DNA of 33,354 bases from a virus. Positions 1 through 7,110 of this stretch are shown here, piece after piece (the first letter of the stretch is position 1; every line of letters starts with the position of its first letter). The notes under the pieces were generated by a model. It ran no database searches, was not told where the DNA came from, and worked only from the letters and a program-made list of their open reading frames with translations. The stretch is from the IMG/VR virus record IMGVR_UViG_3300023296_000836, positions 1-33,354 of that record, one strand, 5' to 3'. A program made the position numbers and the translations under genes.

Positions 1-3000
1 TGACCCGGAAATATTTCGGCTTGCCACCGACCAGCACCGAGACGACGTCGCGGTCCTTCGGCGGTCGCATGGTGAAGACCTTGAGCATCTGCTGCTTTTG
101 CTCGTTGCTGAGCCCGGCGACCTGAACGCCGATGTCCTCGAGGAGTTCCGTCGCTTTCTCCGGGGCGATGTGCGCGACCGTCCAGTCCATGCCGACACTC
201 TCGACGGCACCGGCCTTTTTGGCCTCGCGCAAGGTCCGCTTCGCCGCCACGTTCTTGAAACTGGCGTCGACCAGGTGGGTGACGTTCATCACCATGTTCT
301 CGATCAGGTCGTTAATCTGTGCTTCGCCGCCCTTGAGTTGGCGAATACCGGATCTCTGATTGGCGATGCCGCGCTTGTTGTAGGGGCCGGACGGCGAGTC
401 GTCGATGACCCTGAAAAACGGCACGTAATCATTCTTAGCCCATGCTTCTCTGGTGTCTCCGTCGACGACGCCGGCGGCTTCCGCCATGTCGAGGATGGCA
501 TTATTGAAGCGGTTCCATTTTCGGAGCGCGACCTGAAATTCCGGGTGTTCCCTGCGGAGTGCGAGCAAGGTCTGAATATCGGAATCGCTCAACAGGTTCT
601 CGCGGCCCTCCGCCTTGAGGCGCTTTGCCCGGTTGGCAATGGCATAGCCTGCCCAAAGCCGCATCAGGCCCTTGTCGGCGATGTCGTTAAAGATACCCTC
701 GAACCCGCCGTCGAACCCTTCCCTGCGGACGAATTGGCCGTCCGTGTAGGCGATCATGCCGCGCTTCAAAAGGACGTGCATCACGGAATGCAGGTTTTGC
801 GTGAGCCGCGTCGCCTTGTAGGCCGACGTCGCCGCATCGCGAAGTTTGCCGGCGTTGCCGGACTTCTCGTAATGCGCAATGGCGTCGAATTGGTCGACGA
901 GCCCTTGGCGCAAATGCCGGCTGGCGTTCTCTTTGATGGATTGAATGCCGTCGCGGATACGCTCGCCCGCGCTGCGGTCGTCGTGCGCGAGGATCTTCGC
1001 CATCACGCGCTCTTGTTCGCTGGTGCCCTTCTTGCGTTCCGGGCCGTTCCACATCGGACCCCCGGCCTTGGCGATGTCGTCGGCCGAAACGCCGGTTTCC
1101 TTTGCGACGCGCTCGGCGCGCGACCGCCAGTTTGGCATGAGCGAAAACTTGCTGCCGTCGTCGTCGATGGTTATATTGTCGTCAGCCGCTCCCTCGGTGT
1201 CCGAGATTTCGCTTCGGCGACGACTGCCAGCCGTCCCCTCCGGGGCACGTAGGTCGGGTTGAAGGGCATCGTGCGTAGGCCGATTGTGGACCTTAGAACC
1301 CACTTTCAGTTCACCGGCGATTATTTTTTCCGCTTCCGTTTCCGAGATTGCGCGGCCCTCACGCGGCACCAGTTTCATATCGGACGGCTCGTCCGCCTGG
1401 GCGACGCGATTCTGTGGTGGCGTCGGAACGGCGGCGAACCTTTCCTCGCCCGTCGCTTGACCACCCCCCCGGCCCCGGTCGCGGACCTGTCCGGTCTCGA
1501 TCTTCCCAAAGATGTCCTCGGCGGTCTGGAAGCCCATGCCGCGCAGCATGTTGGCGACGCGGGCCAGGAAGTCGCTGATCCGCTTGAAGGCGCGTTTGAC
1601 CAGCGGCAACGCGGATACCGGCTTGCCTTGGAGGAAATCGCCGTAAGCATAGGCGACACCCTCCTCCACGTTCGGCACGCCGTAGCGGTCCTTCCAGCGC
1701 TTCCGGCTATCGTTCTCGAGCAACTTCCACTCCTGGTCGGTAAAGAACCCGCCGGCTTTGAGCGCGTGCAGGGTTTCGTGGCGGATCGTGCTTTGCGGGT
1801 CGGCCATGGTGAGCGAAACGCGGATGATGTCCTCGAGCGGGTTGTACGCCCCGGCAATCTCTTGGCGGTCGCTCGACGAGGCGCCGGACATCATCATGTT
1901 TTCGCCGCGGCCGAAAATCTTCTTGAACACCTGCAGGTCGGTTTCCTTGGGCGCAATTTGTGCGAAGATGTCGAGGACCTGGCGGGCGATGGCCTCAAGG
2001 TCTGTGTTCACCTGGCCTTGGCGGCCGACTTCGTAGAGCTCAACGCCCTGTTCGGTTTCGCGGGTCTCGTCGGCCTTGACGGGAGCCTCTTGGGTGCCTG
2101 CCGCGGCGGCGGCCCCCGGCATCTGTGCTGCGGGCGGCGTCACAGACCCAGGGGCCGCACCGGCGCTCTCCGGACGGGAGGTGATATCGTCCGGGGCTGC
2201 CTCCCCCTGCAGGACCGCAACGCCTTCGGCAATGATGGCGTTCCGCTCCCGCTGAATGAGATCTTCGCGGGTGGGTGGGGTTTCGGGGCGGAAACTCTGG
2301 CCGGCTGTTTCTTCGACCGTGATCGCGTCGTCGGTGGGAGCCGTGACAAAGCCCTCACCGTAGATCGAGTCGTTCTCGCGAGGACCTTCGATCTGTAGTT
2401 GCGCCCCCTCCTCGGTTGTCGAGAATCCATCGCCATACGTGGTACGGCCGCCTTGCGGCGGGGTCGGTGCGGGAAGGGCAAGCGGGGTGCCGGGCGCGTT
2501 GAGCGCGGGCATTGGTGCGGGGGCTGGTTGTTCTTCCGGCGGTGGTGGGGCACCGGGGCGGCGGTAGCGCCCGGGCATGATCATCGCGCCAATGGTTTGC
2601 ATCAACGCGCCGACGGTGAAACCGGCGCCGGCGGATTCGGCGGTCCCCGTGAAGAGGCCGCGCGACGGGTCGTAGCCGACGAGGTCACTGGCGATGAGGT
2701 TATCCGATACAGACTGGAACGCCTCTTGGATGGCTTCCTCGGTACCTTGCTTGGCCGCGTCGATGATGACCCGCTTGACGCCACCGCCGGTGGCCTTGTC
2801 GAGCCGGTTTAGCAGCGACGAGATTGGAATTGCCTCGGAGGTGCCGACAACCGCGCCCAGCCCTGCCGCATCATAGGCGTCTTCGATGCTAGCGCCGTGC
2901 CGTATCGCCTCTTCGAATTGATTGACCCCGCCCAAGGATGCACCAGCCCCGGCCATCGTGGCCGCTGCCGGCAGACGGACGGCGCGGCCGGCAAGGCCGG

Positions 3001-3655
3001 TACCGACAAAGCCGACGGCGGACCCGGCGCCTTGCGGTACCGTACTGGTCCAGAACTCATCATCGTAGCGTGGGTTGATGGGGAAGTATTCGGCCGTTTT
3101 CTGCTCGATGTCGGTGCCGAATTTATAGGGGGACGTATCTTGCGGAGACCGCGATATCTCGGCGTACTTTTGGCGCAACGCTCTCCGTTGCTCAGGGGGC
3201 GCGCCGAAATACGTTTCGATGTCGGCAAGATAGTCCCGGTTCGCTGCGGCGCGGCTGGTATAAACGCCTGGCTGATCAGGTCCGGTAATCTCGCCGCGGT
3301 CGATGCTATCGAACACTTCGACGACATTGCCGGCGCGACTGCTTTCGATCAGACCTATGGCTTTCGGCACGCCGGCGGCGACATCGGCGATACCGCGAAG
3401 GAACTGAGCCGCGGCGGTGCGAAGACGCCCGCGCTCGGTATCAACACCGGCGGGCGGTGCGGGTGCCGGCTGCTTGCTCGTCGATTGGCCGAACAACTCC
3501 TGCGTCGATAACGTGCGCGGTGCGGCGGCGGGTGTCGGTTGAGCGGTCTCGGGCGCCATGCTCTGCGCCTGGGGCATTGCTGCTGGTTTTGGTGCTGCCG
3601 GCGCACTGGTGCGCTGCCCGCCGAAAAGCTGCTCAGTCGTAAGTGTTCCCGCCAT
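1..3655 (-). CDS. Giant polyvalent ejection-type protein with zincin motif (partial)
   Basis: The frame is open from an ATG at 3655 to the left edge, at least 1,218 residues with no stop. The start has a good ribosome site (GAGGAAC) just below a terminator hairpin. The first ~100 residues are Ala/Pro/Gln-rich with two copies of a T-x-E-L/Q-L-F-G motif. Residues 626-630 read HETLH, a HExxH zinc-metallopeptidase signature set in the usual context (IRHETLHALKAGGFF followed by an EWKLLE helix). The last ~300 visible residues (a YVPFFR segment, an IxNMVMNVTHLVDASFKN stretch, and GGKPKYFRV at the edge) resemble the large polyvalent-protein domain LPD38. By family knowledge, such giant proteins in podoviruses are packed in the head and ejected into the host. 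The position at the end of the ejection-gene set fits this. The peptidase target is unknown and the C-terminus is not visible. Confidence 0.85.
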   Translation of the reverse strand, partial: MAGTLTTEQLFGGQRTSAPAAPKPAAMPQAQSMAPETAQPTPAAAPRTLSTQELFGQSTSKQPAPAPPAGVDTERGRLRTAAAQFLRGIADVAAGVPKAIGLIESSRAGNVVEVFDSIDRGEITGPDQPGVYTSRAAANRDYLADIETYFGAPPEQRRALRQKYAEISRSPQDTSPYKFGTDIEQKTAEYFPINPRYDDEFWTSTVPQGAGSAVGFVGTGLAGRAVRLPAAATMAGAGASLGGVNQFEEAIRHGASIEDAYDAAGLGAVVGTSEAIPISSLLNRLDKATGGGVKRVIIDAAKQGTEEAIQEAFQSVSDNLIASDLVGYDPSRGLFTGTAESAGAGFTVGALMQTIGAMIMPGRYRRPGAPPPPEEQPAPAPMPALNAPGTPLALPAPTPPQGGRTTYGDGFSTTEEGAQLQIEGPRENDSIYGEGFVTAPTDDAITVEETAGQSFRPETPPTREDLIQRERNAIIAEGVAVLQGEAAPDDITSRPESAGAAPGSVTPPAAQMPGAAAAAGTQEAPVKADETRETEQGVELYEVGRQGQVNTDLEAIARQVLDIFAQIAPKETDLQVFKKIFGRGENMMMSGASSSDRQEIAGAYNPLEDIIRVSLTMADPQSTIRHETLHALKAGGFFTDQEWKLLENDSRKRWKDRYGVPNVEEGVAYAYGDFLQGKPVSALPLVKRAFKRISDFLARVANMLRGMGFQTAEDIFGKIETGQVRDRGRGGGQATGEERFAAVPTPPQNRVAQADEPSDMKLVPREGRAISETEAEKIIAGELKVGSKVHNRPTHDALQPDLRAPEGTAGSRRRSEISDTEGAADDNITIDDDGSKFSLMPNWRSRAERVAKETGVSADDIAKAGGPMWNGPERKKGTSEQERVMAKILAHDDRSAGERIRDGIQSIKENASRHLRQGLVDQFDAIAHYEKSGNAGKLRDAATSAYKATRLTQNLHSVMHVLLKRGMIAYTDGQFVRREGFDGGFEGIFNDIADKGLMRLWAGYAIANRAKRLKAEGRENLLSDSDIQTLLALRREHPEFQVALRKWNRFNNAILDMAEAAGVVDGDTREAWAKNDYVPFFRVIDDSPSGPYNKRGIANQRSGIRQLKGGEAQINDLIENMVMNVTHLVDASFKNVAAKRTLREAKKAGAVESVGMDWTVAHIAPEKATELLEDIGVQVAGLSNEQKQQMLKVFTMRPPKDRDVVSVLVGGKPKYFRV

Positions 3656-3666
3656 AGTGTTCCTCA

Positions 3667-3690
3667 ATAAAAAAGACCGCCGAAGCGGTC
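3667..3690 (-). terminator. Intrinsic terminator with UUCG loop before the giant gene
   Basis: On the minus strand GACCGC-UUCG-GCGGUC forms a perfect 6-bp stem followed by six U. It lies only 12 nt above the start codon of the giant protein, so the U-tract runs almost into the ribosome binding site. It may terminate partially, or protect or process the mRNA. Confidence 0.8.
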
Positions 3691-3774
3691 GTTGCAGAAT
3701 TTTCAAAGTATGGAAACTTTGACTCGGTGGTTCAGCTGGAGTCAGAATTTCCCCATGCCGATGGGGAGTCCTAG

Positions 3775-3984
3775 ATGACCGGAAGATGTCCAGGTTGTGG
3801 AAGTACGATTCGCAGCGTCAAAATCGAACAGATCGACATAAAAGTAGGAATGCGCTCAGCCTATAAGGGCGTCAGCTACGTATGCCCAAGCATGGGGTGC
3901 CATCTTGTTCTTGGCGTTGGTCTTGATCCGATTGCGCTGAAAACGGATTTGGTAAATGAGATTGTGAAGAAGCTCCGCACCTGA
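3775..3984 (+). CDS. Small zinc-ribbon-like protein
   Basis: 69 residues on the plus strand, opposite to the structural genes. A GGGGAG ribosome site lies about 7 nt before the ATG. The protein begins MTGRCPGCGS and has a second cysteine pair (VCPSMGC) near residue 37, so four Cys could hold one zinc in a short ribbon. The C-terminal part (DPIALKTDLVNEIVKKLR) is a predicted amphipathic helix. It resembles small uncharacterised zinc-ribbon proteins that I recall from alphaproteobacterial phages and genomes; this is recollection, not a search. A nucleic-acid-binding role is only inference. Its last 113 bp overlap the minus-strand ORF at 3872-4105 in antiparallel fashion. Confidence 0.65.
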   Translation: MTGRCPGCGSTIRSVKIEQIDIKVGMRSAYKGVSYVCPSMGCHLVLGVGLDPIALKTDLVNEIVKKLRT

Positions 3985-4105
3985 TCGCCGTAACCGCGTC
4001 TTGGTTCAGGATATCGATGTTGAGCATGTCACCCCGTGCCTTTGCCCGATCAAGGGCATTGAACATCGTTTCGGCGACGAAATTCTGCGCGTCAATATTA
4101 TCCAT
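3872..4105 (-). CDS. Small hypothetical protein
   Basis: 77 residues. The start is well supported: ATG at 4105 has AAAGGAAC at good spacing and follows directly after a terminator hairpin, the same arrangement as for the virion genes. The first ~40 residues (MDNIDAQNFVAETMFNALDRA onward) look like an ordinary helical protein. The C-terminal half is Ser/Gln/Asp-rich and low in character, and it lies antisense to the zinc-ribbon gene, so one of the two may be shorter than drawn. No family recognised. Confidence 0.45.
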   Translation of the reverse strand: MDNIDAQNFVAETMFNALDRAKARGDMLNIDILNQDAVTAIRCGASSQSHLPNPFSAQSDQDQRQEQDGTPCLGIRS

Positions 4106-4117
4106 ATCGTGTTCCTT

Positions 4118-4180
4118 TCAATAAAAAGAGGCGGCTCCGAAGAACCGCCCCGTGGGCTCGCTCGTTTTCTTCGTCGCCAT
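4118..4180 (-). CDS. 20-residue peptide ORF overlapping a terminator
   Basis: ATG at 4180 overlaps the TGA of the upstream gene (TGATG) and has GGGAGG 6 nt before it. It encodes a 20-residue peptide, MATKKTSEPTGRFFGAASFY, whose second half (RFFGAASFY) is specified by the terminator hairpin itself. It is basic at the N-terminus and aromatic at the C-terminus. It could be a real micro-protein, or a leader peptide whose translation would open the hairpin and let transcription pass to the 4105 gene. Too short for family assignment. Confidence 0.3.
   Translation of the reverse strand: MATKKTSEPTGRFFGAASFY
4121..4150 (-). terminator. Intrinsic terminator, UUCG loop
   Basis: The minus strand gives an 8-bp stem GGCGGUUC-UUCG-GAGCCGCC, then CUCUUUUU. 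The stem and loop are identical to the terminator at 8186-8217. It lies just upstream of the ribosome site of the 4105 ORF. Confidence 0.85.
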
Positions 4181-4374
4181 CACCGACCTCCCGCCAAAAG
4201 TTTGTCGGTATTGGCTGCAAATCGGTCGTAGGCGCTCTTGATCGGCTCGACGGACTCGGGGTCGCCGCCCAGGTCTGTCACCGCCCGTTCCATCTCGTCC
4301 AGGATCTCGATCGCTCGGAGCATCGCGCCGCCGAGAGACCGGACCTGCGTCGTCCGTAAACTGAGTGCTGTCAT
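4180..4374 (-). CDS. Small helical hypothetical protein
   Basis: 64 residues, from an ATG at 4374 preceded by AGAGGCAATT. A longer frame exists upstream, but this ATG has the ribosome site and lies just below a good promoter. The sequence starts MTALSLRTTQVRSLGG and continues as acidic helices (LRAIEILDEMERAVTDLGG, then SAYDRFAANTDKLL). No signal peptide, membrane segment or cysteine is visible. It is divergent from the ribbon-helix-helix gene at 4484 and shares its intergenic operator region, so the two may be co-regulated. It overlaps the next ORF by TGATG. Function unknown. Confidence 0.55.
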   Translation of the reverse strand: MTALSLRTTQVRSLGGAMLRAIEILDEMERAVTDLGGDPESVEPIKSAYDRFAANTDKLLAGGR

Positions 4375-4412
4375 AATTGCCTCTACCGTTGCTATTGTTG
4401 AATAATGACGGT

Positions 4413-4441
4413 AGAATGCCAGCATCGTTGTTTACTGTCAA
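4413..4441 (-). promoter_or_regulatory. Promoter for the 4374 gene
   Basis: Minus strand: a perfect -35 TTGACA (4441-4436), a 17-nt spacer, and CATTCT as a modest -10 (4418-4413). The predicted start of transcription is about 30 nt above the ATG at 4374. Confidence 0.5.
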
Positions 4442-4447
4442 AAACAA
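4428..4447. promoter_or_regulatory. Palindromic operator candidate between divergent genes
   Basis: TTGTTT and AAACAA form a 6-bp inverted repeat separated by 8 nt. It overlaps the -35 box of the minus-strand promoter and lies 37 nt before the ribbon-helix-helix gene. Autoregulation by that protein is a natural inference. Confidence 0.4.
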
Positions 4448-4483
4448 TGTTTAACAATCGCTAGCGTTTTACGAGGTAATAAG

Positions 4484-4648
4484 ATGGCACGGACCGCAAG
4501 TATCGGTATTCGGGTTAAGCCGGCAGTCAAGCAAGCCGCCGAATCAAAGGCAAAGGAAGACCGTCGAACCCTCGCGGCCTACATTGAACTTCTCATCATC
4601 CGCGATCTTGAGGAATCTGGCCATCTTCCAAAGGGCGCTGCCGAGTGA
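4484..4648 (+). CDS. Ribbon-helix-helix (Arc/CopG-like) transcriptional regulator
   Basis: 54 residues. ATG follows GAGGTAATAAG, a good ribosome site. The sequence has the classic short RHH layout: an N-terminal beta strand with alternating polar residues (TASIGIRVKP), then a first helix (AVKQAAESKAKEDRR), a turn, and a second helix (LAAYIELLIIRDLEE). Members of this family bind DNA as dimers through the strand. Its place at the head of the inverted small-gene cassette, beside a palindrome at 4428-4447, suggests it controls the cassette and the divergent 4374 gene. It could also be the antitoxin of a toxin-antitoxin pair, but no toxin is recognisable next to it. Confidence 0.75.
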   Translation: MARTASIGIRVKPAVKQAAESKAKEDRRTLAAYIELLIIRDLEESGHLPKGAAE

Positions 4649-4722
4649 ACGGCGGCGGCCCCGGCGTCCGGTTCCGCGACCGTCAGGCGACGCAAGAAGC
4701 GATGGATCTCGGCGAGGAATAA
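4645..4722 (+). CDS. Possible 25-residue ORF
   Basis: A GTG at 4645 overlaps the TGA of the regulator gene, giving a 25-residue ORF (Gly/Arg-rich then acidic) that ends in the ribosome site of the next gene. It would complete a translationally coupled chain. Evidence is only the overlap and the plausible composition; it may equally be spacer. Confidence 0.22.
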   Translation: MNGGGPGVRFRDRQATQEAMDLGEE

Positions 4723-4733
4723 AGGTGGTGCGG

Positions 4734-5102
4734 ATGATGTATATCGTCTTGAGTATCGTGACTGCCATCGTCATTATTTTCACTGTATTTGTTCTCAGAC
4801 GCCGCGCCGCCCACATACAACAATACATGGCGCTGCTCGATCTGTTCTACAGATCGACCGATAAATTGCTGGAAGACCCAGACGTTCCTGTCGAGGTCTT
4901 TGAAACCATTCAATTTATCTCAAACAAGATGTACGACGCGAGCATTGTACGCGAAATATTCTTTGCAGTGGTCAACGGCCAAATGACTGACGCCTATGCC
5001 AACGGCCGCGCCACACGCCATGACATGCTTGTCGCTTCGCTGCGGCCTGAATTGCAAGGCCTCTACCTCCACAAGCGGTTGCCGCTGGCGCATTGGCTAT
5101 GA
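4734..5102 (+). CDS. Small membrane-anchored protein
   Basis: 122 residues from the ATG at 4734, chosen because AAAGG lies 8 nt before it and because the hydrophobic stretch then begins at residue 2. Residues 2-21 (YIVLSIVTAIVIIFTVFVL region) form one transmembrane helix followed by RRR, which predicts the N-terminus out or in the membrane and the bulk in the cytoplasm. The soluble part is helical and acidic, then ends with a basic segment. The family is not recognised. It belongs to a plus-strand set of small genes placed between late genes read the other way, the usual place for accessory (moron) functions such as superinfection exclusion, but that role is inference. Confidence 0.6.
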   Translation: MMYIVLSIVTAIVIIFTVFVLRRRAAHIQQYMALLDLFYRSTDKLLEDPDVPVEVFETIQFISNKMYDASIVREIFFAVVNGQMTDAYANGRATRHDMLVASLRPELQGLYLHKRLPLAHWL

Positions 5103-5272
5103 CTTATCAAAGCCCGGTCTTCGGTTCGTTGTTGCGACGGTTCGTACTTTTCAGTGTCACGACGTCAAAGCATAGTCGTAACAGTGGCGGCTTTAACGAT
5201 AGCGGTAAAATCATCGCTTTTGACTTGGTCAGCCACGCTAAGGACCATCACCATAACGAAGTCGCGGCGTAA
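5099..5272 (+). CDS. Possible small ORF
   Basis: 57 residues. Its ATG overlaps the stop of the preceding membrane protein (ATGA), so it could be translationally coupled. The composition is not strongly protein-like: a basic hydrophobic start (SLLRRFVLFSV), then Ser/His-rich. A competing frame in the same stretch extends the next gene upstream to 5154. I cannot decide between them. Confidence 0.28.
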   Translation: MTYQSPVFGSLLRRFVLFSVTTSKHSRNSGGFNDSGKIIAFDLVSHAKDHHHNEVAA

Positions 5273-5282
5273 TCCTCCGCCC

Positions 5283-5717
5283 ATGCGCGATGCATTCGGT
5301 CTCATAATCGTTCTTACGGTCTTCGGCGGGTTTGGTGCTATGATCCTTTACGGCGGTGCCGTCATGGCCTGTCAGAAGGGCAAGAAGCCCGCAGAACGTG
5401 CGGTTGCGGTGCTCTCCGCCCTATTCTACGGCGGTGTCTTCATCGTCGTGGTCCTAATCTCCTTTGGTGCGTTCTCGGCCCCCGCCGCTGCAGACGAGAA
5501 CGCGGTTCCGCCTCTGCCCCCAGAAATGCGCGCCCGCTTCGACCAGGTCATGGCCGGGCTCTGGCATGACGATTGCGGCTGTTGGCGGTTTTTGTTCGAG
5601 GGCAAGGTCAAGGAAATTCACCCGCCCCTGACCGACAAGGACCGCTGGGCGATTATGGGCACGATCGAACGCGGCGAACTTCTTCCTGTCGAGCGAAATA
5701 AGGGGCAAGCGCTCTAA
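5283..5717 (+). CDS. Two-helix membrane protein
   Basis: 144 residues from ATG 5283. This start places the first transmembrane helix (LIIVLTVFGGFGAMILYGG) near the N-terminus; no strong ribosome site precedes it, and a longer start at 5154 is possible. A second helix (LSALFYGGVFIVVVLISFG) follows a positively charged cytoplasmic loop (CQKGKKPAERA), so both ends face the periplasm. The C-terminal ~70 residues are soluble, with a DDCGCWRF motif and acidic/basic stretches. The gene ends 4 bp inside the convergent minus-strand gene, so there is no room for a terminator. Function unknown; an envelope-acting accessory role is inference. Confidence 0.55.
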   Translation: MRDAFGLIIVLTVFGGFGAMILYGGAVMACQKGKKPAERAVAVLSALFYGGVFIVVVLISFGAFSAPAAADENAVPPLPPEMRARFDQVMAGLWHDDCGCWRFLFEGKVKEIHPPLTDKDRWAIMGTIERGELLPVERNKGQAL

Positions 5718-6931
5718 TTCCGTTGGTTGATATGCGCTCTCTGTTCTTCCGGCGTCATCGGATTTCCCTGCACCGCGCCCACCTCTTGCCACTGATCGGC
5801 CCCGATCTTCTGATACGTCCTTCCCTCGATCAGCACTTGCCCGCCGACCGGAAGGTTTGATCCGAAAGCAAAGCGCGCGTCGGGCGTCATCTCCGTAACG
5901 TCAGTCACGGGGACGGTGCCGCCCGGTGCCGGTGCGGGTGCGACGTTCTGGCCACCGTTTCTGTAATAGGCGTCCCAATATTGCCGGGTCTGCTCGATGT
6001 CTTCCTGCGTCGGCGGTTGCAGGGCTTCCTTGTACGTTGCCATGACGGCTTTCTGTACGGCTTGACGGATCTGGAACTCCGTCGGGCCTGATGCCTCCGG
6101 CTGCAACGGCTGCCCGTTCATCATGACCGGCGACGCCGTGACGGCCCCGCCCGGGCCTTGGTTGATGGCGACGACACCGCCCTGCGTGTTCATGGTGCCT
6201 TTGTACGCCGGCGCGGCCTCCGGCATGGCGTTGACCGCCTGGGTGCGGTTCTGGCCCGGCTGGATACCCATGGCCTGCATGTAGCCGATGGCGACCCGCC
6301 CGGCTTGGCGCGGATCCTTGACGCCTTGGCTTTCGGCGTATTCGAGCCCCTTCATGAATGCCATACCCGCTTGCATGTCGGTTGCCCACGGCGGAACCGG
6401 CTTGCCGCGCATGGCAAAGAGCGCCTGAACCCGGCCCGGATCATTCTTGGTGAACGCATCGTTCAGGTCTTTTTTAAACGCGGCCTCGCTATCGGCGCGG
6501 CTTCCCTCCTGCGCCGTGTGCATCTGCAGGGCCGCGGTCCCGCCGCCCGGCACTTGCGAGAGATTGCGGATGATCGACTCCGACGGGTTGCGACGCTCTT
6601 GCGGCTGCGGGTTGAACCCGGGCGTGGCGTGCGGTGTCGGACCGCCGCCCATGGATACTTCCATCGTGCGCGGCCGGTTCGGCTGTGCTTGGGGCTGTGC
6701 CGCGGCCGGGGCTGCCGCCTGGGGCGCTTGCGACTGTCCGCCGCCATCCTGGGCGTAGAAGTCGCCGAGCCCCTTTCTGATCGCCGCATCTTGGCCGACT
6801 TGGGACTTGAAGGCGAACGTCTCGCGGTTGGCGCGGTCCTGGGCGCGCTGCGCATCTTCCTGACGGCGTCGCTCGTCGTCGGCTTGGCGCCGGGCCTGTG
6901 TCGCGGGGTTGACGGTGATGTAGTCGACCAC
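5714..6931 (-). CDS. Internal virion / ejection-type protein
   Basis: 405 residues from GTG 6931. I prefer this start to upstream TTG 7075: GTG has AAAGGAAG at good spacing, and the terminator and leader RNA lie between the two. Residues ~10-45 form a charged coiled coil (RRQADDERRRQEDAQRAQ). A Pro/Gln/Ala-rich linker follows, and then a Gly-rich body with a helical segment ending WDAYYRNGG. No catalytic motif is seen. Position between the Gly-zipper, P/Q-rich and 7111-7818 proteins and the giant polyvalent protein matches the ejection-protein block of P22- and T7-like phages. Homology to a named ejection protein is not shown by the sequence alone. Confidence 0.7.
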   Translation of the reverse strand: MVDYITVNPATQARRQADDERRRQEDAQRAQDRANRETFAFKSQVGQDAAIRKGLGDFYAQDGGGQSQAPQAAAPAAAQPQAQPNRPRTMEVSMGGGPTPHATPGFNPQPQERRNPSESIIRNLSQVPGGGTAALQMHTAQEGSRADSEAAFKKDLNDAFTKNDPGRVQALFAMRGKPVPPWATDMQAGMAFMKGLEYAESQGVKDPRQAGRVAIGYMQAMGIQPGQNRTQAVNAMPEAAPAYKGTMNTQGGVVAINQGPGGAVTASPVMMNGQPLQPEASGPTEFQIRQAVQKAVMATYKEALQPPTQEDIEQTRQYWDAYYRNGGQNVAPAPAPGGTVPVTDVTEMTPDARFAFGSNLPVGGQVLIEGRTYQKIGADQWQEVGAVQGNPMTPEEQRAHINQRN

Positions 6932-6949
6932 GGTACTTCCTTTCAAAAC

Positions 6950-6977
6950 GAAAAGAGGCACCCCGAAGGATGCCTCT
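6950..6977 (-). terminator. Intrinsic terminator, UUCG loop
   Basis: The minus-strand RNA forms a 10-bp stem AGAGGCAUCC-UUCG-GGGUGCCUCU followed by UUUUCG. It ends the ~125-nt leader that begins at the 7081-7109 promoter, and lies about 20 nt above the GTG at 6931. Confidence 0.9.
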
Positions 6978-7076
6978 CTGTTAGCCTTGCCTAGCGGCGC
7001 CGGGCCTTGCCTGACCGTGCGATGCGAAGCCTCGCCACGCCATGTCTGATGGATCGCTTGACGAGTAACGATCAAA
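6978..7076 (-). ncRNA. Leader / small RNA candidate A
   Basis: Between a promoter (7081-7109) and an intrinsic terminator (6950-6977) lies about 100 nt without a gene. It contains GGCGAGGCTT, GTCAGGC, GGCCCGGC and two GGCAAGGC copies, in the same order as in the leader at 8218-8344. A discrete transcript of about 125 nt is predicted. It may be a phage small RNA, or an attenuating leader for the 6931 gene. Confidence 0.5.
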
Positions 7077-7080
7077 CGTA

Positions 7081-7109
7081 AATATAGTTTACGCAGTTTC
7101 TATGCGCAA
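7081..7109 (-). promoter_or_regulatory. Promoter A
   Basis: Minus strand: -35 TTGCGC (7109-7104), 17-nt spacer ending in GTAAAC, -10 TATATT (7086-7081). It begins just after the stop of the 7111-7818 gene. The same layout with the same GTAAAC recurs at 8351-8379, which supports function. Confidence 0.65.
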
Positions 7110-7110
7110 C

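Noticed and set aside
98-2398. Long plus-strand open frames opposite the giant gene
   Set aside because: They lack ribosome sites, are low in protein character and mirror the codon bias of the minus-strand gene, which has clear motifs.
6932-7075. TTG start of the 405-residue virion protein at 7075
   Set aside because: It would translate through the leader and terminator; GTG 6931 has a better ribosome site.
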